Assembly: GCA_947463345.1 (NCBI GenBank)
Contig: CANHSA010000003.1
Location: 1-43,379 of the forward strand
Direction of reading: 5' to 3'
Source: Flavobacteriales bacterium
GTDB lineage: Bacteria > Bacteroidota > Bacteroidia > Flavobacteriales_D > Crocinitomicaceae
Length of the DNA: 43,379 nucleotides
Part shown: one piece after another, positions 16,808 to 26,352 of the stretch
Position numbering within the stretch: position 1 is the first letter of the stretch
Layout: every line of letters begins with the position of its first letter
Translations under genes and position numbers: made by a program
The notes under the pieces: model-generated
What the model was told of the DNA's origin: nothing
Seen by the model: only the letters and a program-made list of their open reading frames with translations
Databases searched by the model: none

Positions 16808-18766
16808 ATGAGTAAAATTCCGCCGCATATTGTTGATCAAATTCTACAGACCGCCCGCATTGAAGAGGTGATCGGAGAATTTGTGCAACTCAAGCGCGCG
16901 GGTTCTAACCTCAAAGGCCTTAGCCCCTTCACCGACGAAAAAACACCGTCTTTTGTCGTTTCTCCTGCCAAGCAAATCTTTAAATGTTTTTCTACAGGAA
17001 AGGGCGGTAACGCTGCGAGTTTTTTAATGGAAAAAGAGCACTTCAGCTACCCCGAAGCACTTCGATGGTTGGCCAAGCGCTACAACATCGAAGTACCAGA
17101 AGAGCGCGAAGCCACCGCCGAGGAACTCGCTGCACTCAATGAACGCGAGAGCTTCCTGATCATCAATGAGTTTGCCAAAAACACTTTTTCCGAAATGCTG
17201 CTCAACTCGCAAGAGGGAAAGGCCATCGGTTTATCGTATTTTGAAGAACGCGGTTTTACGCGCGCTACCATCGACAAATTCCAACTCGGCTACTGCCTCA
17301 ACACGGGCTCTGCTTTTACCGACCTCGCACTAGATAAAGGATACAATAAAGATTACCTCGAGGCCATTGGCCTCACCAAATCAAAAGACGAACGCACCTT
17401 CGACTTCTTCAAAGGCCGCGTTATGTTCCCAATTCACAGCGTTTCAGGCCGTGTCTTAGGCTTCGGAGGCCGCACCTTGCTTTCCGATAAGAAAGTTGCC
17501 AAATACTTTAACTCTCCCGAGAGTATCATTTACAATAAGAGCGAGATCCTCTATGGCTTGTATTTTGCCAAAGGAGATATCGTCAAATACAACGAATGTT
17601 TGCTTTGTGAGGGCTATACCGACGTTATTAGCATGCACCAAGCGGGCATCCAAAACGTCGTTTCTTCTTCGGGTACATCATTAACAAAAGAACAAGTCAA
17701 ATTAGTCAGTCGCTACACCAAGAACCTCACCATTCTCTACGATGGCGATGCAGCAGGTATCAAAGCCAGTTTCCGCGGTATCGATCTCATTTTAGAAGAA
17801 GGCCTCAATGTAAAAGTGGTACTTTTTCCCGATGGCGAAGACCCCGACTCCTTTTCTAAATCGAGGTCCTCGGCCGAATTAAGCGCTTACATCGCTAGTC
17901 ACAAACAAGATTTCATTTCTTTCAAGGCCAGCATCTTACTTGCCGATGGCGGCAACGACCCAATTCTCAGGGCCGGGCTCATCAAAGACATCGTGCATTC
18001 TGTTTCACTCATTCCAGATCAAATCACGCGCTCTGTCTACGTACAACAGCTCGCGCAACAATTCGATATATCGGAGTCTATTGTGCAGTCTGAATTGCTC
18101 AATTTGCGCAAGTCTGCTATGGCCAAAACCTATCAGGACCCTGCAATTGGCGCAATTGAACTCCCCAAAAACCCTGCTCCACAATCCCTAGAAGCGTCCT
18201 CAGAAACAGCGCTTGACCACACCATTTTTGAAGCCGAACTCATTCGGGTACTCATCAAATACGGAACCCGAGCCCTCATTTGGCAAGAACCAGGACAGCC
18301 CGAAACACAAACGAGCGTCATCGAACTCATTGTCCATGAACTTCAAAAAGACGAACTCTTTTTTGAAACACCGCTCTACGAAGAAATATACCGCATCTTT
18401 GAAAAAGGAGCTTTAGAAGAGCAGACACTCTATGAATCAAGTTACTTTTTGCGTCACGAAAACCAGCAAATTGTCCAATTTGTAGCCGACATCGAAGCCC
18501 ACGAACAAGAACTGAGTCATAACTGGGTGGCGCGCTACAAAATCCAAACGAAGTCTGAATCCGACGACCTCTATCAAACGGTTGTTCAGGTCATCTACCG
18601 CTTTAAACTCGCCTTTGTCGAGCAAAAAATCAATAAAATCCGCACTGAATTAGCGCAAGACACCTTAAAAGAAGACGACCTTCTTTTGGCCCTTGGCGAA
18701 CTCGTGAGCTTAGAAAAGGTCAAGATGCTGCTCTCAGAACAAATCGGTATTACCTTAATTCGCTAA
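16808..18766 (+). CDS. dnaG: DNA primase DnaG with degenerate zinc site
   Basis: DnaG makes RNA primers for replication. The N-terminal CHC2-type domain (GLSPFTDEKTPSFVVSPAKQ, then FKCFSTGKGGNA) aligns with the classical zinc ribbon, but three of four ligands are replaced (Ser39, Thr42, Thr63); only Cys60 remains. The TOPRIM core is intact, with the catalytic Glu in LLCEGYTDVISMHQAG and the acidic pair in LYDGDAAG, followed by FPDGEDPDSF. A C-terminal helicase-interaction region completes 652 residues. The zinc loss matches flavobacterial primases as I remember them, so it is probably lineage-wide and not a defect. Confidence 0.96.
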   Translation: MSKIPPHIVDQILQTARIEEVIGEFVQLKRAGSNLKGLSPFTDEKTPSFVVSPAKQIFKCFSTGKGGNAASFLMEKEHFSYPEALRWLAKRYNIEVPEEREATAEELAALNERESFLIINEFAKNTFSEMLLNSQEGKAIGLSYFEERGFTRATIDKFQLGYCLNTGSAFTDLALDKGYNKDYLEAIGLTKSKDERTFDFFKGRVMFPIHSVSGRVLGFGGRTLLSDKKVAKYFNSPESIIYNKSEILYGLYFAKGDIVKYNECLLCEGYTDVISMHQAGIQNVVSSSGTSLTKEQVKLVSRYTKNLTILYDGDAAGIKASFRGIDLILEEGLNVKVVLFPDGEDPDSFSKSRSSAELSAYIASHKQDFISFKASILLADGGNDPILRAGLIKDIVHSVSLIPDQITRSVYVQQLAQQFDISESIVQSELLNLRKSAMAKTYQDPAIGAIELPKNPAPQSLEASSETALDHTIFEAELIRVLIKYGTRALIWQEPGQPETQTSVIELIVHELQKDELFFETPLYEEIYRIFEKGALEEQTLYESSYFLRHENQQIVQFVADIEAHEQELSHNWVARYKIQTKSESDDLYQTVVQVIYRFKLAFVEQKINKIRTELAQDTLKEDDLLLALGELVSLEKVKMLLSEQIGITLIR

Positions 18767-18767
18767 T

Positions 18768-19892
18768 ATGTTTGCAGAAACTCTTTTTTATATTGGCCCT
18801 TACAAGATTTGTTTCTGGAATCTCATTTTTTTATTACTTATTTTTTTAACGGCAGCTATTTTGCGTCGTTTGGTTCATAAAGCCTTAAAGGGCTATGTGA
18901 AAAGCGCCAATCTTCAGCTAGAAGCCAAACAAATGGCTCGCTTAAGGCTCGTGAGTCAGAGCGTTTATTTATTGGCAATTTATGTCGCTATCTTAAGTTT
19001 TCGCTACAACAACGGACACGTTACTTTCAATGATTTTCTGCGCTTTAAACTCCTTTCTTTTGACAGCTTTAAAATAGATTTTGCAGACATCTTAATTGTT
19101 ATTTCTGTTTTTTTTGGTACCAAAATCGCAACCAACCTTACCAAACTCTATTTTGCGCGCCGCTTCAAAAACAACCCCAACATCGATGCCGGCACTGAAT
19201 TTGTCTACAATCAGCTGGCCAAATACTTCATTTACGTCAGTTCCATCCTGCTTTGTTTCAAGCTGCTCGGCATCGACCTCATGATTTTACTGACCAGCTC
19301 TGTTGGTTTATTGGTTGGATTAGGTTTAGGCTTGCAAGACGTTTTCAAAGACATGATAGCTGGTATTGTCTTGCTTTTCGAGGGTAATTTAAGGGTTGGT
19401 GATATCGTCGAGATCAACGGGAAAACCAAAACAGCTGCACACAGCAACGAGTCAATGGTCGCCAAAATTGTCAAGATCAATGTGCGCACCACTCAAATCC
19501 AGACACGCGAGGGAAACGTGCTTATTATTCCCAATACGCACCTCACCCAAGACCGCATCGAAAATTGGAGTCATGGCTCAGAACTGACCCGCTTTACGAT
19601 CAAATTGGCGGTGGCCTATGGTGCCGACCTCTCCTTAATTGAACGTTTGCTCAAGCAGGCAGCCTTAGCACATCCGAAAGTCAAAAAAAACAACCCTGTC
19701 ATGGTGAGGCTCGCCGATTTTGGCGATGCCGGCCTAGAGCTCGAACTCGTCTTTTGGGCAGATCAAAGCTGGGATATCAACAATTATAAGTCTGAAATCA
19801 GGTTTGAAATTGACCGTCTTTTTAGAGCGTATTCCATTGAAATTCCGTTTCCGCAGCGCGTGCTGCATCAGGCGCCTCAGCGCAATTCGTAG
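18768..19892 (+). CDS. MscS-family mechanosensitive channel
   Basis: The 374-residue membrane protein has several N-terminal helices and the pore-lining glycine-rich helix ([20 protein letters not shown]). The MscS beta domain follows ([25 protein letters not shown]). The family opens under membrane tension to release solutes during osmotic downshock. It follows dnaG by one base, so it is probably co-transcribed. Its last 16 nt overlap the end of the convergent pdxJ. Confidence 0.9.
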   Translation: MFAETLFYIGPYKICFWNLIFLLLIFLTAAILRRLVHKALKGYVKSANLQLEAKQMARLRLVSQSVYLLAIYVAILSFRYNNGHVTFNDFLRFKLLSFDSFKIDFADILIVISVFFGTKIATNLTKLYFARRFKNNPNIDAGTEFVYNQLAKYFIYVSSILLCFKLLGIDLMILLTSSVGLLVGLGLGLQDVFKDMIAGIVLLFEGNLRVGDIVEINGKTKTAAHSNESMVAKIVKINVRTTQIQTREGNVLIIPNTHLTQDRIENWSHGSELTRFTIKLAVAYGADLSLIERLLKQAALAHPKVKKNNPVMVRLADFGDAGLELELVFWADQSWDINNYKSEIRFEIDRLFRAYSIEIPFPQRVLHQAPQRNS

Positions 19893-20590
19893 AGATATCT
19901 TTGGATGGTATTTTCTATGCCAAGATAAAGCGCATCAGAAATTAATGCGTGCCCGATAGACACTTCGTCGAGCGCACAAAGTTCAGCTTTCAAAAATGCT
20001 AAATTTTCCAAACTGAGGTCATGCCCAGCATTGATACCAAGGCCTAAATTCAGGGCGTGTTGTGCCGCCAGTTTATAGGGCGCAACAGCTGCCGTTTTGT
20101 CAGCGCTGTAATTTTCTGCGTAAGGACCAGTATAAAACTCAATGCGTTCTGCCCCGAGCGCTTTTGCTTGGTCAAGCTGAGCGAGGTCGGTTTCCATAAA
20201 CAACGAAACGCGTACGCCTAAAGCCTGAATTTGAGCCATAATTGGCGCAAGGAATTTGGCTTGGCTAATACAATCCCAACCTGCGTTGGAGGTGAGTACG
20301 CCCGGTGGGTCAGGCACCAAAGTGGCCTGAGCAGGACGCAGGTCTTTGATCAGCTGTAAATAACGCGCATCGGGGTAACCTTCGATGTTGAATTCGGTTT
20401 GAATGCGGTTGTGTAGGTCGTAGCAATCTTGTGTCGTGATGTGGCGTTCATCGGGTCTTGGATGTACGGTAATTCCCTGCGCACCGAATCTTTCGGCGTC
20501 GAGCGCAAATTGCAATACATTTGGAGTTTGACCTCCCCGTGCATTGCGCAAGGTTGCGATTTTATTGATATTCACGCTGAGTCTGGTCAT
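19877..20590 (-). CDS. pdxJ: Pyridoxine 5'-phosphate synthase
   Basis: PdxJ closes the pyridoxine ring from 3-amino-2-oxopropyl phosphate and deoxyxylulose 5-phosphate, in the DXP-dependent route to vitamin B6. The 237-residue TIM barrel shows the expected active-site stretches: [19 protein letters not shown] and [11 protein letters not shown], with the phosphate-binding [11 protein letters not shown]. The ORF runs to 20647, but [20 protein letters not shown] is the family N-terminus, so ATG 20590 is chosen. A TACTTTTG -7 box lies 18 nt upstream. It is divergent from the CBS-nadK operon. Confidence 0.95.
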   Translation of the reverse strand: MTRLSVNINKIATLRNARGGQTPNVLQFALDAERFGAQGITVHPRPDERHITTQDCYDLHNRIQTEFNIEGYPDARYLQLIKDLRPAQATLVPDPPGVLTSNAGWDCISQAKFLAPIMAQIQALGVRVSLFMETDLAQLDQAKALGAERIEFYTGPYAENYSADKTAAVAPYKLAAQHALNLGLGINAGHDLSLENLAFLKAELCALDEVSIGHALISDALYLGIENTIQRYLYELR

Positions 20591-20608
20591 GGCACAATAA
20601 TTGAGTTG

Positions 20609-20616
20609 CAAAAGTA
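20609..20616 (-). promoter_or_regulatory. -7 box (TACTTTTG) for pdxJ
   Basis: On the minus strand TACTTTTG matches TAnnTTTG, 18 nt before ATG 20590. No -33 TTG was found at the usual distance. Confidence 0.45.
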
Positions 20617-20652
20617 CGAAACATTCAAGGAATTTAGTATTTTGCACCCACT

Positions 20653-21315
20653 ATGAGAGCTTCTAACATACTTTCAGATCAAATCCCTCCATTATTGCAT
20701 TCAGATACCGGCGAAAAAGCGTTGTTCTGGATGGATGAATTCCAAGTCAATCACCTGCCCGTCCTTAAAAATGGCAATTTTGTGGGTCTTGTCTCCGAAT
20801 CCGAATTACTAGATCAATCCGATCTCGACCATAGCCTAGATCAGTTGTTTCAGCACCTCCCGCGTCCTTTTGCTTTTGCCGATGCACACTTATTTGATTT
20901 ACTCCAGCATTTCGCGCTCTTCAAATTAACAGTATTGCCCGTCCTAGACCGCCAGGAAAATTACTTAGGTGTCATTAGCGCGCAAGAATTACTACAATTA
21001 TTAGCCGAAACGAGCGGGCTCAATGAGTCCGGATCCGTTTTGGTACTCGAAATGAATGCCAATGACTACACGCTGGCGCAAATTGCACAGATTGTCGAAA
21101 GCAACCATGCCAAAATTCTTAATTTGTTTGTGAGTAATATTCCGGATAGCACCAAAATTCAAATCAATTTGCGCATCAATCAACAAAACCTAAGTGCAAT
21201 TATCCGTACCTTTGAGCGCTATGATTACCAAGTGCTAGCGAGCTTTCAAGACAGTCAACAACCCGACGAACTTCAAGATCGCTACCAAGAACTCATGCAT
21301 TATTTAAGCATGTAA
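20653..21315 (+). CDS. CBS-pair protein with C-terminal ACT-like domain
   Basis: The 220-residue soluble protein has two CBS motifs (HLPVLKNGNFVGLVSESEL, then TVLPVLDRQENYLGVISAQEL). From ~130 an ACT-like ferredoxin fold follows (GSVLVLEMNANDYTLAQIAQIVE). CBS pairs often bind adenine nucleotides and ACT domains bind small ligands, so this looks like a stand-alone metabolic sensor with no catalytic domain. Its TAA overlaps the nadK ATG (TAATG), and I recall this pairing in many Bacteroidota; a link to NAD kinase is inference. Confidence 0.82.
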   Translation: MRASNILSDQIPPLLHSDTGEKALFWMDEFQVNHLPVLKNGNFVGLVSESELLDQSDLDHSLDQLFQHLPRPFAFADAHLFDLLQHFALFKLTVLPVLDRQENYLGVISAQELLQLLAETSGLNESGSVLVLEMNANDYTLAQIAQIVESNHAKILNLFVSNIPDSTKIQINLRINQQNLSAIIRTFERYDYQVLASFQDSQQPDELQDRYQELMHYLSM

Positions 21316-22202
21316 TGAAACAAATCGCCATATACGCCAAAAAAATATCCAAGCAAGACCTCAGTGTTTTTGAAAACCTACTGAACGGAATTGTAGCGTT
21401 AGGATGGAAACCAGTGCTCGAGCTTGAACTCGCTCAGCAGCTCCATACTAAATTTCAATGGCCCCTCACTTATCAAACTTTTACAAATCACCTCGATCTC
21501 AAAAGTGGTTATGACCTCATGATCAGTTTGGGTGGAGACGGCACCTTTTTGAAAGCTGTTTCCTTCATCCGCGATTCCGGTGTGCCAATTCTAGGCATCA
21601 ACACAGGGCGTTTGGGCTTTTTATCGAATCTTTCCAAATTGCAAATTGCTCAAACACTCCAACGTTTCAACGACGGTCAATACGAATTTCAAAAGCGCTC
21701 ACTACTGCGCGTTCATACCGACAACGATCTATTCGCCGACGAAAATTTCGCCCTCAACGAGCTCACCCTTCAGAAAAAAGACACCTCCTCCATGATCAAA
21801 GTGCATGCGTATATTGGAGACAAATTCTTAAATACCTATTGGGCCGACGGCTTAATTGTAGCTACCCCAACAGGTTCAACTGCCTATAGTCTCAGCTGTG
21901 GTGGGCCCATCATTACGCCAGGTTGCCAAGTGCATATCCTCACGCCAATTGCACCACACAACCTCAATGTTCGCCCAGTTGTAGTACCTGACCATATGCC
22001 AATTTCTTTGCAGGTAGAAGGCCGCGACCGCACTTATTTGCTATCTTTAGACGGTCATTCACAGCACATCAAACAAGGTGAAAAAGTCACCATCACCAAA
22101 GCCGAATTTATGATCAACGTCGTCAAATTCGAAGACAACAACTTTTTAGATACCATCCGAAACAAAATGTTTTGGGGCTCTGACACCCGAAACGAAATTT
22201 AA
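21315..22202 (+). CDS. nadK: NAD kinase
   Basis: NadK phosphorylates NAD to NADP. The 295-residue enzyme shows the diagnostic GGDGTFLKA loop, INTGRLGFLSN, NELTLQKKDTSSMI and DGLIVATPTGSTAYSLSCGG, all intact. It is translationally coupled to the CBS-ACT protein upstream (one shared base) and followed after 5 nt by an exported FKBP, so the four genes 20653-24017 probably form one operon. Confidence 0.96.
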   Translation: MKQIAIYAKKISKQDLSVFENLLNGIVALGWKPVLELELAQQLHTKFQWPLTYQTFTNHLDLKSGYDLMISLGGDGTFLKAVSFIRDSGVPILGINTGRLGFLSNLSKLQIAQTLQRFNDGQYEFQKRSLLRVHTDNDLFADENFALNELTLQKKDTSSMIKVHAYIGDKFLNTYWADGLIVATPTGSTAYSLSCGGPIITPGCQVHILTPIAPHNLNVRPVVVPDHMPISLQVEGRDRTYLLSLDGHSQHIKQGEKVTITKAEFMINVVKFEDNNFLDTIRNKMFWGSDTRNEI

Positions 22203-22207
22203 ACATT

Positions 22208-22921
22208 ATGAAAAAAATACTCTTCTCGTTCAGCATTTTGTTTGCTATACAAACCCAAGCCCAAACCCCACAGGTCATTTCCAGAATAGACTCCGTGAGT
22301 TATTTGGCAGGTCAAAATATTGCCAAAAGTGTCCTTAAAGATTTCCCTGAAGCCAATGTATCACTTTTGCTGCAAGGGCTCAGCGATGCCATGATGAAAC
22401 GCGAAAGTTTGCTTCAAGACCCGAGCAACCAATGCGTGATGTCTTATTTTCAAGAAAAAATGCAAGCCATTGAAAGCGCCGAACAAGCCGTTAATCAAGA
22501 GGCTTTAGCTGCAGAAAAAGAAGCAGGCCGAGTCAATCGCGAAAAAGGAGAGGCTTTCCTAATAGAAAATGCAAAGAAAAAAGACATGCAAGTTACAGCC
22601 AGTGGTTTGCAATACGAGGTCTTAAAAAAGGGCAAAGGTCCAAAACCAACGGCGAGTTCAACAGTTAAGGTACATTATACCGGCACCAACATTGACGGTC
22701 AAATATTTGACAGTTCGGTAGAACGCAAAGAACCAATATCCTTTCCACTCAATGCGGTAATCCCTGGTTGGACAGAAGGCGTACAGCTCATGAATGTAGG
22801 TGCAAAATACCGTTTTTATATTCCTCAAGAAATGGCATACGGCCCAGGTTCGCCAACAGAACTCATCCCGCCTTATTCTGTACTTATATTTGAAGTTGAA
22901 TTACTAGATATCGAAAAATAA
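22208..22921 (+). CDS. Exported FKBP-type peptidyl-prolyl isomerase (FkpA/Mip-like)
   Basis: The 237-residue protein has a signal peptide (to about TQAQ, residue 19), an N-terminal helical dimerisation region as in FkpA and Mip (~20-120), and a C-terminal FKBP domain ([58 protein letters not shown]). It should speed proline isomerisation and act as a chaperone in the periplasm. It lies 5 nt after nadK and 4 nt before a second isomerase. Confidence 0.92.
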   Translation: MKKILFSFSILFAIQTQAQTPQVISRIDSVSYLAGQNIAKSVLKDFPEANVSLLLQGLSDAMMKRESLLQDPSNQCVMSYFQEKMQAIESAEQAVNQEALAAEKEAGRVNREKGEAFLIENAKKKDMQVTASGLQYEVLKKGKGPKPTASSTVKVHYTGTNIDGQIFDSSVERKEPISFPLNAVIPGWTEGVQLMNVGAKYRFYIPQEMAYGPGSPTELIPPYSVLIFEVELLDIEK

Positions 22922-22925
22922 CACC

Positions 22926-24017
22926 ATGAAAAAATTACTTTTTACCTTACTTTTCTTGCCATTTACAGGCTTATTACATGCCCAAAAAGTTGAAGAAATT
23001 CAAGATGGCATCTATGCACGTTTCATCACCAACAAAGGCATTATCGTTTGTCAGCTTGAATATGATAAAACGCCTATGACCGTTGGTAACTTCGTAGGTT
23101 TAGCCGAAGGTAATTTCAAGGTTGGCGACAAATCTTTTTCCAAACCATTTTTTGATGGCCTGATCTTTCATCGCGTGATCGCCGATTTTATGATCCAAGG
23201 TGGAGACCCGCAAGGCACTGGCATGGGCGATCCCGGCTACAAATTTTACGATGAAATTGACCCAACGCTCAAACATATTGGCCCGGGTATCCTTTCCATG
23301 GCAAATTCAGGGCCGAACACCAACGGTTCGCAGTTTTTCATCACCCACAAAGCTACACCTTGGCTCGATGGAAAGCACACGGTTTTTGGCCACGTCATTT
23401 CTGGGCAAGACGTCGTTAATGCAATTGCTCAAAACGATACTATGCGCAAGGTTGAAATCATACGCGTCGGTAGAGAAGCCAACAAATGGAATGCCCAAGC
23501 AGCATTTGATCAAGTTTATTTGGCCAAAAAGGCCCAAGATGAATTAGAACAGGCCGAGCTTTCCAAAATTGCTGCTATGTCACAAGATGACTACAAAGTA
23601 TTTATGTACAACGAAGTCAAAAAGAATTATCCGAATGCGCAGCAAAGTGCCACTGGTTTGGTATATGTCATTCTTGATAACGGTAAATCTAACGAGGTCA
23701 AGGAAGGCAAAAAGGTAAGTTTGCATTATACCGGAACCTTGCGTCGCGGCGGTAAAAAGTTCGATTCTTCCAAGGACCGCAATGCACCATTAGAATTTGA
23801 ATACAAAGTGCAGCGCATGATTCCTGGCTTCGAAGAAGGAATCACTTACATCAAAGAAGGCGGAAAAATTTTGTTGTTTATCCCTTACTATAATGCCTAC
23901 GGCAAACAAGGGCGCCCAGGCTCTATCCCAGCATATGCCGATTTAGTTTTCGAAATCGAACTCTTGCAAGTTACCGATGCTGCTCCTCATAATGAGCACG
24001 ACGGTCATCAGCACTAA
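22926..24017 (+). CDS. Exported dual-family prolyl isomerase: cyclophilin fused to FKBP
   Basis: The 363-residue protein has a signal peptide (to ~LLHAQ, residue 20). A cyclophilin domain (~25-185; [41 protein letters not shown]) is joined by a charged helical linker (~190-235) to an FKBP domain (~240-350; [35 protein letters not shown]). A His-rich tail ([10 protein letters not shown]) ends it. Both domains keep their core motifs. Joined cyclophilin and FKBP proteins are known from some protists and from flavobacteria, so the fusion is rare but not new. Its stop overlaps the convergent DUF4159 gene by 4 nt. Confidence 0.9.
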   Translation: MKKLLFTLLFLPFTGLLHAQKVEEIQDGIYARFITNKGIIVCQLEYDKTPMTVGNFVGLAEGNFKVGDKSFSKPFFDGLIFHRVIADFMIQGGDPQGTGMGDPGYKFYDEIDPTLKHIGPGILSMANSGPNTNGSQFFITHKATPWLDGKHTVFGHVISGQDVVNAIAQNDTMRKVEIIRVGREANKWNAQAAFDQVYLAKKAQDELEQAELSKIAAMSQDDYKVFMYNEVKKNYPNAQQSATGLVYVILDNGKSNEVKEGKKVSLHYTGTLRRGGKKFDSSKDRNAPLEFEYKVQRMIPGFEEGITYIKEGGKILLFIPYYNAYGKQGRPGSIPAYADLVFEIELLQVTDAAPHNEHDGHQH

Positions 24018-24664
24018 TTCGAAAAAGCATAAGAAATGATATTGGCGCCCATCTGCAAAGCTTGGCGCCTTTTTTCTGTTGGGTCGTTATGAACTTGTGG
24101 GTCTTCCCAACCGTCTGAAAGATCGGTTTCATAGGTGTACAAACAAACCAAACGGCCTTCTATGACAATACCAAATGCTTGTGGTCTTTTGCCGTCGTGT
24201 TCGTGAATTTTAGGTAGCCCGTTTGGAAAGCTATAGCGCTGTCTGAAAATCGGGTGGTCGGAGGGGAGCTCAGTAAGGGAAGCTTCTGGAAATACTTTTT
24301 TAAGTTCGGCACGTACAAAACCGTCCATGCCGTAGTTGTCGTCGATGTGTAAAAAGCCTCCAGAAAGCAAGTAAGTACGTAGGTTTTGGGCTTCTGCTTT
24401 GGAGAATACGACATTGCCGTGTCCGGTCATGTGTAGGAGTGGGTATTGAAATAAGTCAGTACTACCAACCTCTACATACGGTACTTCCTTTGAGATACTC
24501 ATGCCGAGTTCTGTATTGCAAAACTTAATGAGGTTGGGCAAGGCAGTAGGGTTAGCGTAGTAATCTCCGCCGCCATTGTATTTCAAAACAGCCATTTGAT
24601 AGCTTTGCGCACTCAGGCTTAGCGCCGTTAAGAGTAGGGCAGTAAGTAAGCTGGTTTTTCTCAC
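24014..24664 (-). CDS. DUF4159 exported protein
   Basis: The 216-residue protein has a signal peptide ([20 protein letters not shown]) and the DUF4159 core: [48 protein letters not shown] and [14 protein letters not shown]. The pattern resembles glutamine-amidotransferase-like (ThuA-type) folds. No function is known to me. The start is GTG, overlapping the ribD stop (GTGA), so it is translated with ribD. Confidence 0.82.
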   Translation of the reverse strand: MRKTSLLTALLLTALSLSAQSYQMAVLKYNGGGDYYANPTALPNLIKFCNTELGMSISKEVPYVEVGSTDLFQYPLLHMTGHGNVVFSKAEAQNLRTYLLSGGFLHIDDNYGMDGFVRAELKKVFPEASLTELPSDHPIFRQRYSFPNGLPKIHEHDGKRPQAFGIVIEGRLVCLYTYETDLSDGWEDPQVHNDPTEKRRQALQMGANIISYAFSN

Positions 24665-25695
24665 GTTCGTCGTTTAAAATAATAAATTTGGTCGCTGCCG
24701 AATGCATGTACGTTCGTGGGTACCCGATTCAAAACCGGTGCCTTGACTCCTTCACCATAAAGTAAATCCCCTACCAAAACATACGCTTCGTCCCAAACAT
24801 TGTCAATAATAAAATACTGTAGGGTGCGGCTGCCTCCTTCTACCATCACCGAATGAATACCGCGTTTGTAGAGTTCGTCTAAAATGTGCTTAGTGGCAGT
24901 TTCTTGAATTTTGATCCATTCTATATTTCCTTTTTTCTCGTTTTTTAGTCGATTGAAAATGAGGGTAGGGGCATCTTCGGAGAAAAGGCTGATGTCGTTT
25001 TGAACTTGAAGCTGGCTGTCAATGAGGATGCGGATTGGGTTCTTGCCACTTACGTCTCTAACAGTAAGCGAGGGATTGTCGTTGAGGGCTGTGTGTTTAC
25101 CTACCAAGATACTCATTTCCTGACTGCGCCAATGATGCACCAAGGATCTGGACTCTTCTGAGGAAATCCAGTTGATTCCTTTTTGTGCATCGGTACGCAA
25201 GCGGTCTAGAAAACCGTCTTTGGTTTGCGCCCACTTGAGCACCACATGAGGTCTTTGTTTTTGATGGAAGCAAAAAAAGCGCTTATTGAGCTGCTTGGCG
25301 GCTGTTTCTAATATGCCAACCTCTACGTTAATGCCTGCTTTTTGCAAGCGCTCTATGCCTTTTCCGGCAACTTTCGGATTTGGATCTTTGCACGCGACAA
25401 CTACTTGTGCTACCTTTTTCTCAATCAAGAGGTTGCTGCAGGGCGGTGTTTTGCCAAAATGAGAGCAGGGTTCTAAGCTGACGTAAACCGTTGCGCCTTC
25501 TAGTTCATTTTGATCTTTGACAGCTGCAATAGCTACAACTTCGGCATGTGGTCCGCCAAATTCTTGGTGGTAACCCTCGCCAATGACTTTGCCTTTTTTG
25601 ACAATAACACAACCAACCATTGGATTGGGCGATACTGCTCCTTGACCTAAAATAGCTAGATCAAGGCAACGTTGCATGTAGTCTTGAGGCTTCAT
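24661..25695 (-). CDS. ribD: Bifunctional riboflavin deaminase/reductase RibD
   Basis: RibD carries out two early riboflavin steps, pyrimidine deamination then ribosyl reduction. The N-terminal deaminase domain (~1-145) has the zinc motif GGPHAEVVAI with EPCSHFGKTPPC. The C-terminal reductase domain (~150-344) has VVLKWAQTKDGFLD and MVEGGSRTLQYF. Length (344) is typical. Other rib genes are not present, so the pathway is dispersed. It lies 19 nt downstream of the AlkB-like gene and overlaps DUF4159. Confidence 0.95.
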   Translation of the reverse strand: MKPQDYMQRCLDLAILGQGAVSPNPMVGCVIVKKGKVIGEGYHQEFGGPHAEVVAIAAVKDQNELEGATVYVSLEPCSHFGKTPPCSNLLIEKKVAQVVVACKDPNPKVAGKGIERLQKAGINVEVGILETAAKQLNKRFFCFHQKQRPHVVLKWAQTKDGFLDRLRTDAQKGINWISSEESRSLVHHWRSQEMSILVGKHTALNDNPSLTVRDVSGKNPIRILIDSQLQVQNDISLFSEDAPTLIFNRLKNEKKGNIEWIKIQETATKHILDELYKRGIHSVMVEGGSRTLQYFIIDNVWDEAYVLVGDLLYGEGVKAPVLNRVPTNVHAFGSDQIYYFKRRT

Positions 25696-25714
25696 TTATC
25701 CAAAGTTACTGATT

Positions 25715-26326
25715 TCAGGTTGAAGGCTGCACCCAACGAAAGGTTAAATTGAGCCGAGCTTGTGACAATCCTGTCATTTTTGGCAATTGGTGTTTGTAAT
25801 GATGTTGAAGAGCTCCGTGCATATGCAATAAGCTTCCGTCGGTTAATAGCATTTTTTTGTGTGTACCATTGGTCAGGTGCTTTAACTCAAAACGCCTCTC
25901 TGCACCAAGACTCAGGGACGCAATGCTCGGATTTTTACCAAGCGATTTTTCGTTGTCTGCATGCCAACCGTTTGAATCTTTGCCATCTCGGTAATGGTTG
26001 ATCAACAAGGCGTTGTAGGTTTGCCCGGTTTGTTGTTCTACGCGTATTCTCAATTCATTCAGATAGTTTGGGAAGGGCTTGGCGCTTAGCTCCTGCCCTG
26101 AATAGCCATAGACTTCTCCGTTTAAAGCATAATAAGCTTCTAGCCTCGGGACCTTCATCCTTTTTCCAAAAAGTACAATTTCATTCTGATCAAAATTCTC
26201 AGCCACATGGATGCGCTCAAAAAGGGCTTGACTTTCAATTTTCGATAAAAATTGAGGGTAAAAGTCGACAAGGCCATCTGTGGCAATGAGCTGAATTTGA
26301 TCTGAATTTTCGAACTCGCTAAACAT
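25715..26326 (-). CDS. AlkB-like 2-oxoglutarate/Fe(II) dioxygenase
   Basis: The 203-residue protein matches the ALKBH2/3-like branch of AlkB, which removes alkyl groups from DNA or RNA bases. The iron ligands are visible as H-x-D in NGWHADNEKSL and the distal His in YKHQLPK; the 2-oxoglutarate-binding R-x5-R is RLNLTFR. NALLINHYRDGKDSNGWHAD is a family signature. It diverges from an MscS gene only 26 bp away, so its promoter region is extremely short. Confidence 0.88.
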   Translation of the reverse strand: MFSEFENSDQIQLIATDGLVDFYPQFLSKIESQALFERIHVAENFDQNEIVLFGKRMKVPRLEAYYALNGEVYGYSGQELSAKPFPNYLNELRIRVEQQTGQTYNALLINHYRDGKDSNGWHADNEKSLGKNPSIASLSLGAERRFELKHLTNGTHKKMLLTDGSLLHMHGALQHHYKHQLPKMTGLSQARLNLTFRWVQPST

Positions 26327-26329
26327 TCC

Positions 26330-26337
26330 TATTTTTG
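26330..26337 (+). promoter_or_regulatory. -7 box (TATTTTTG) in the alkB/mscS divergent gap
   Basis: TATTTTTG lies 15 nt before ATG 26353. On the opposite strand TATTTTTA (26348-26341) is a near match facing alkB. Both candidate boxes sit within the 26-bp gap, so upstream promoter parts must lie in coding sequence. Confidence 0.45.
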
Positions 26338-26352
26338 TGGTAAAAATACGAT

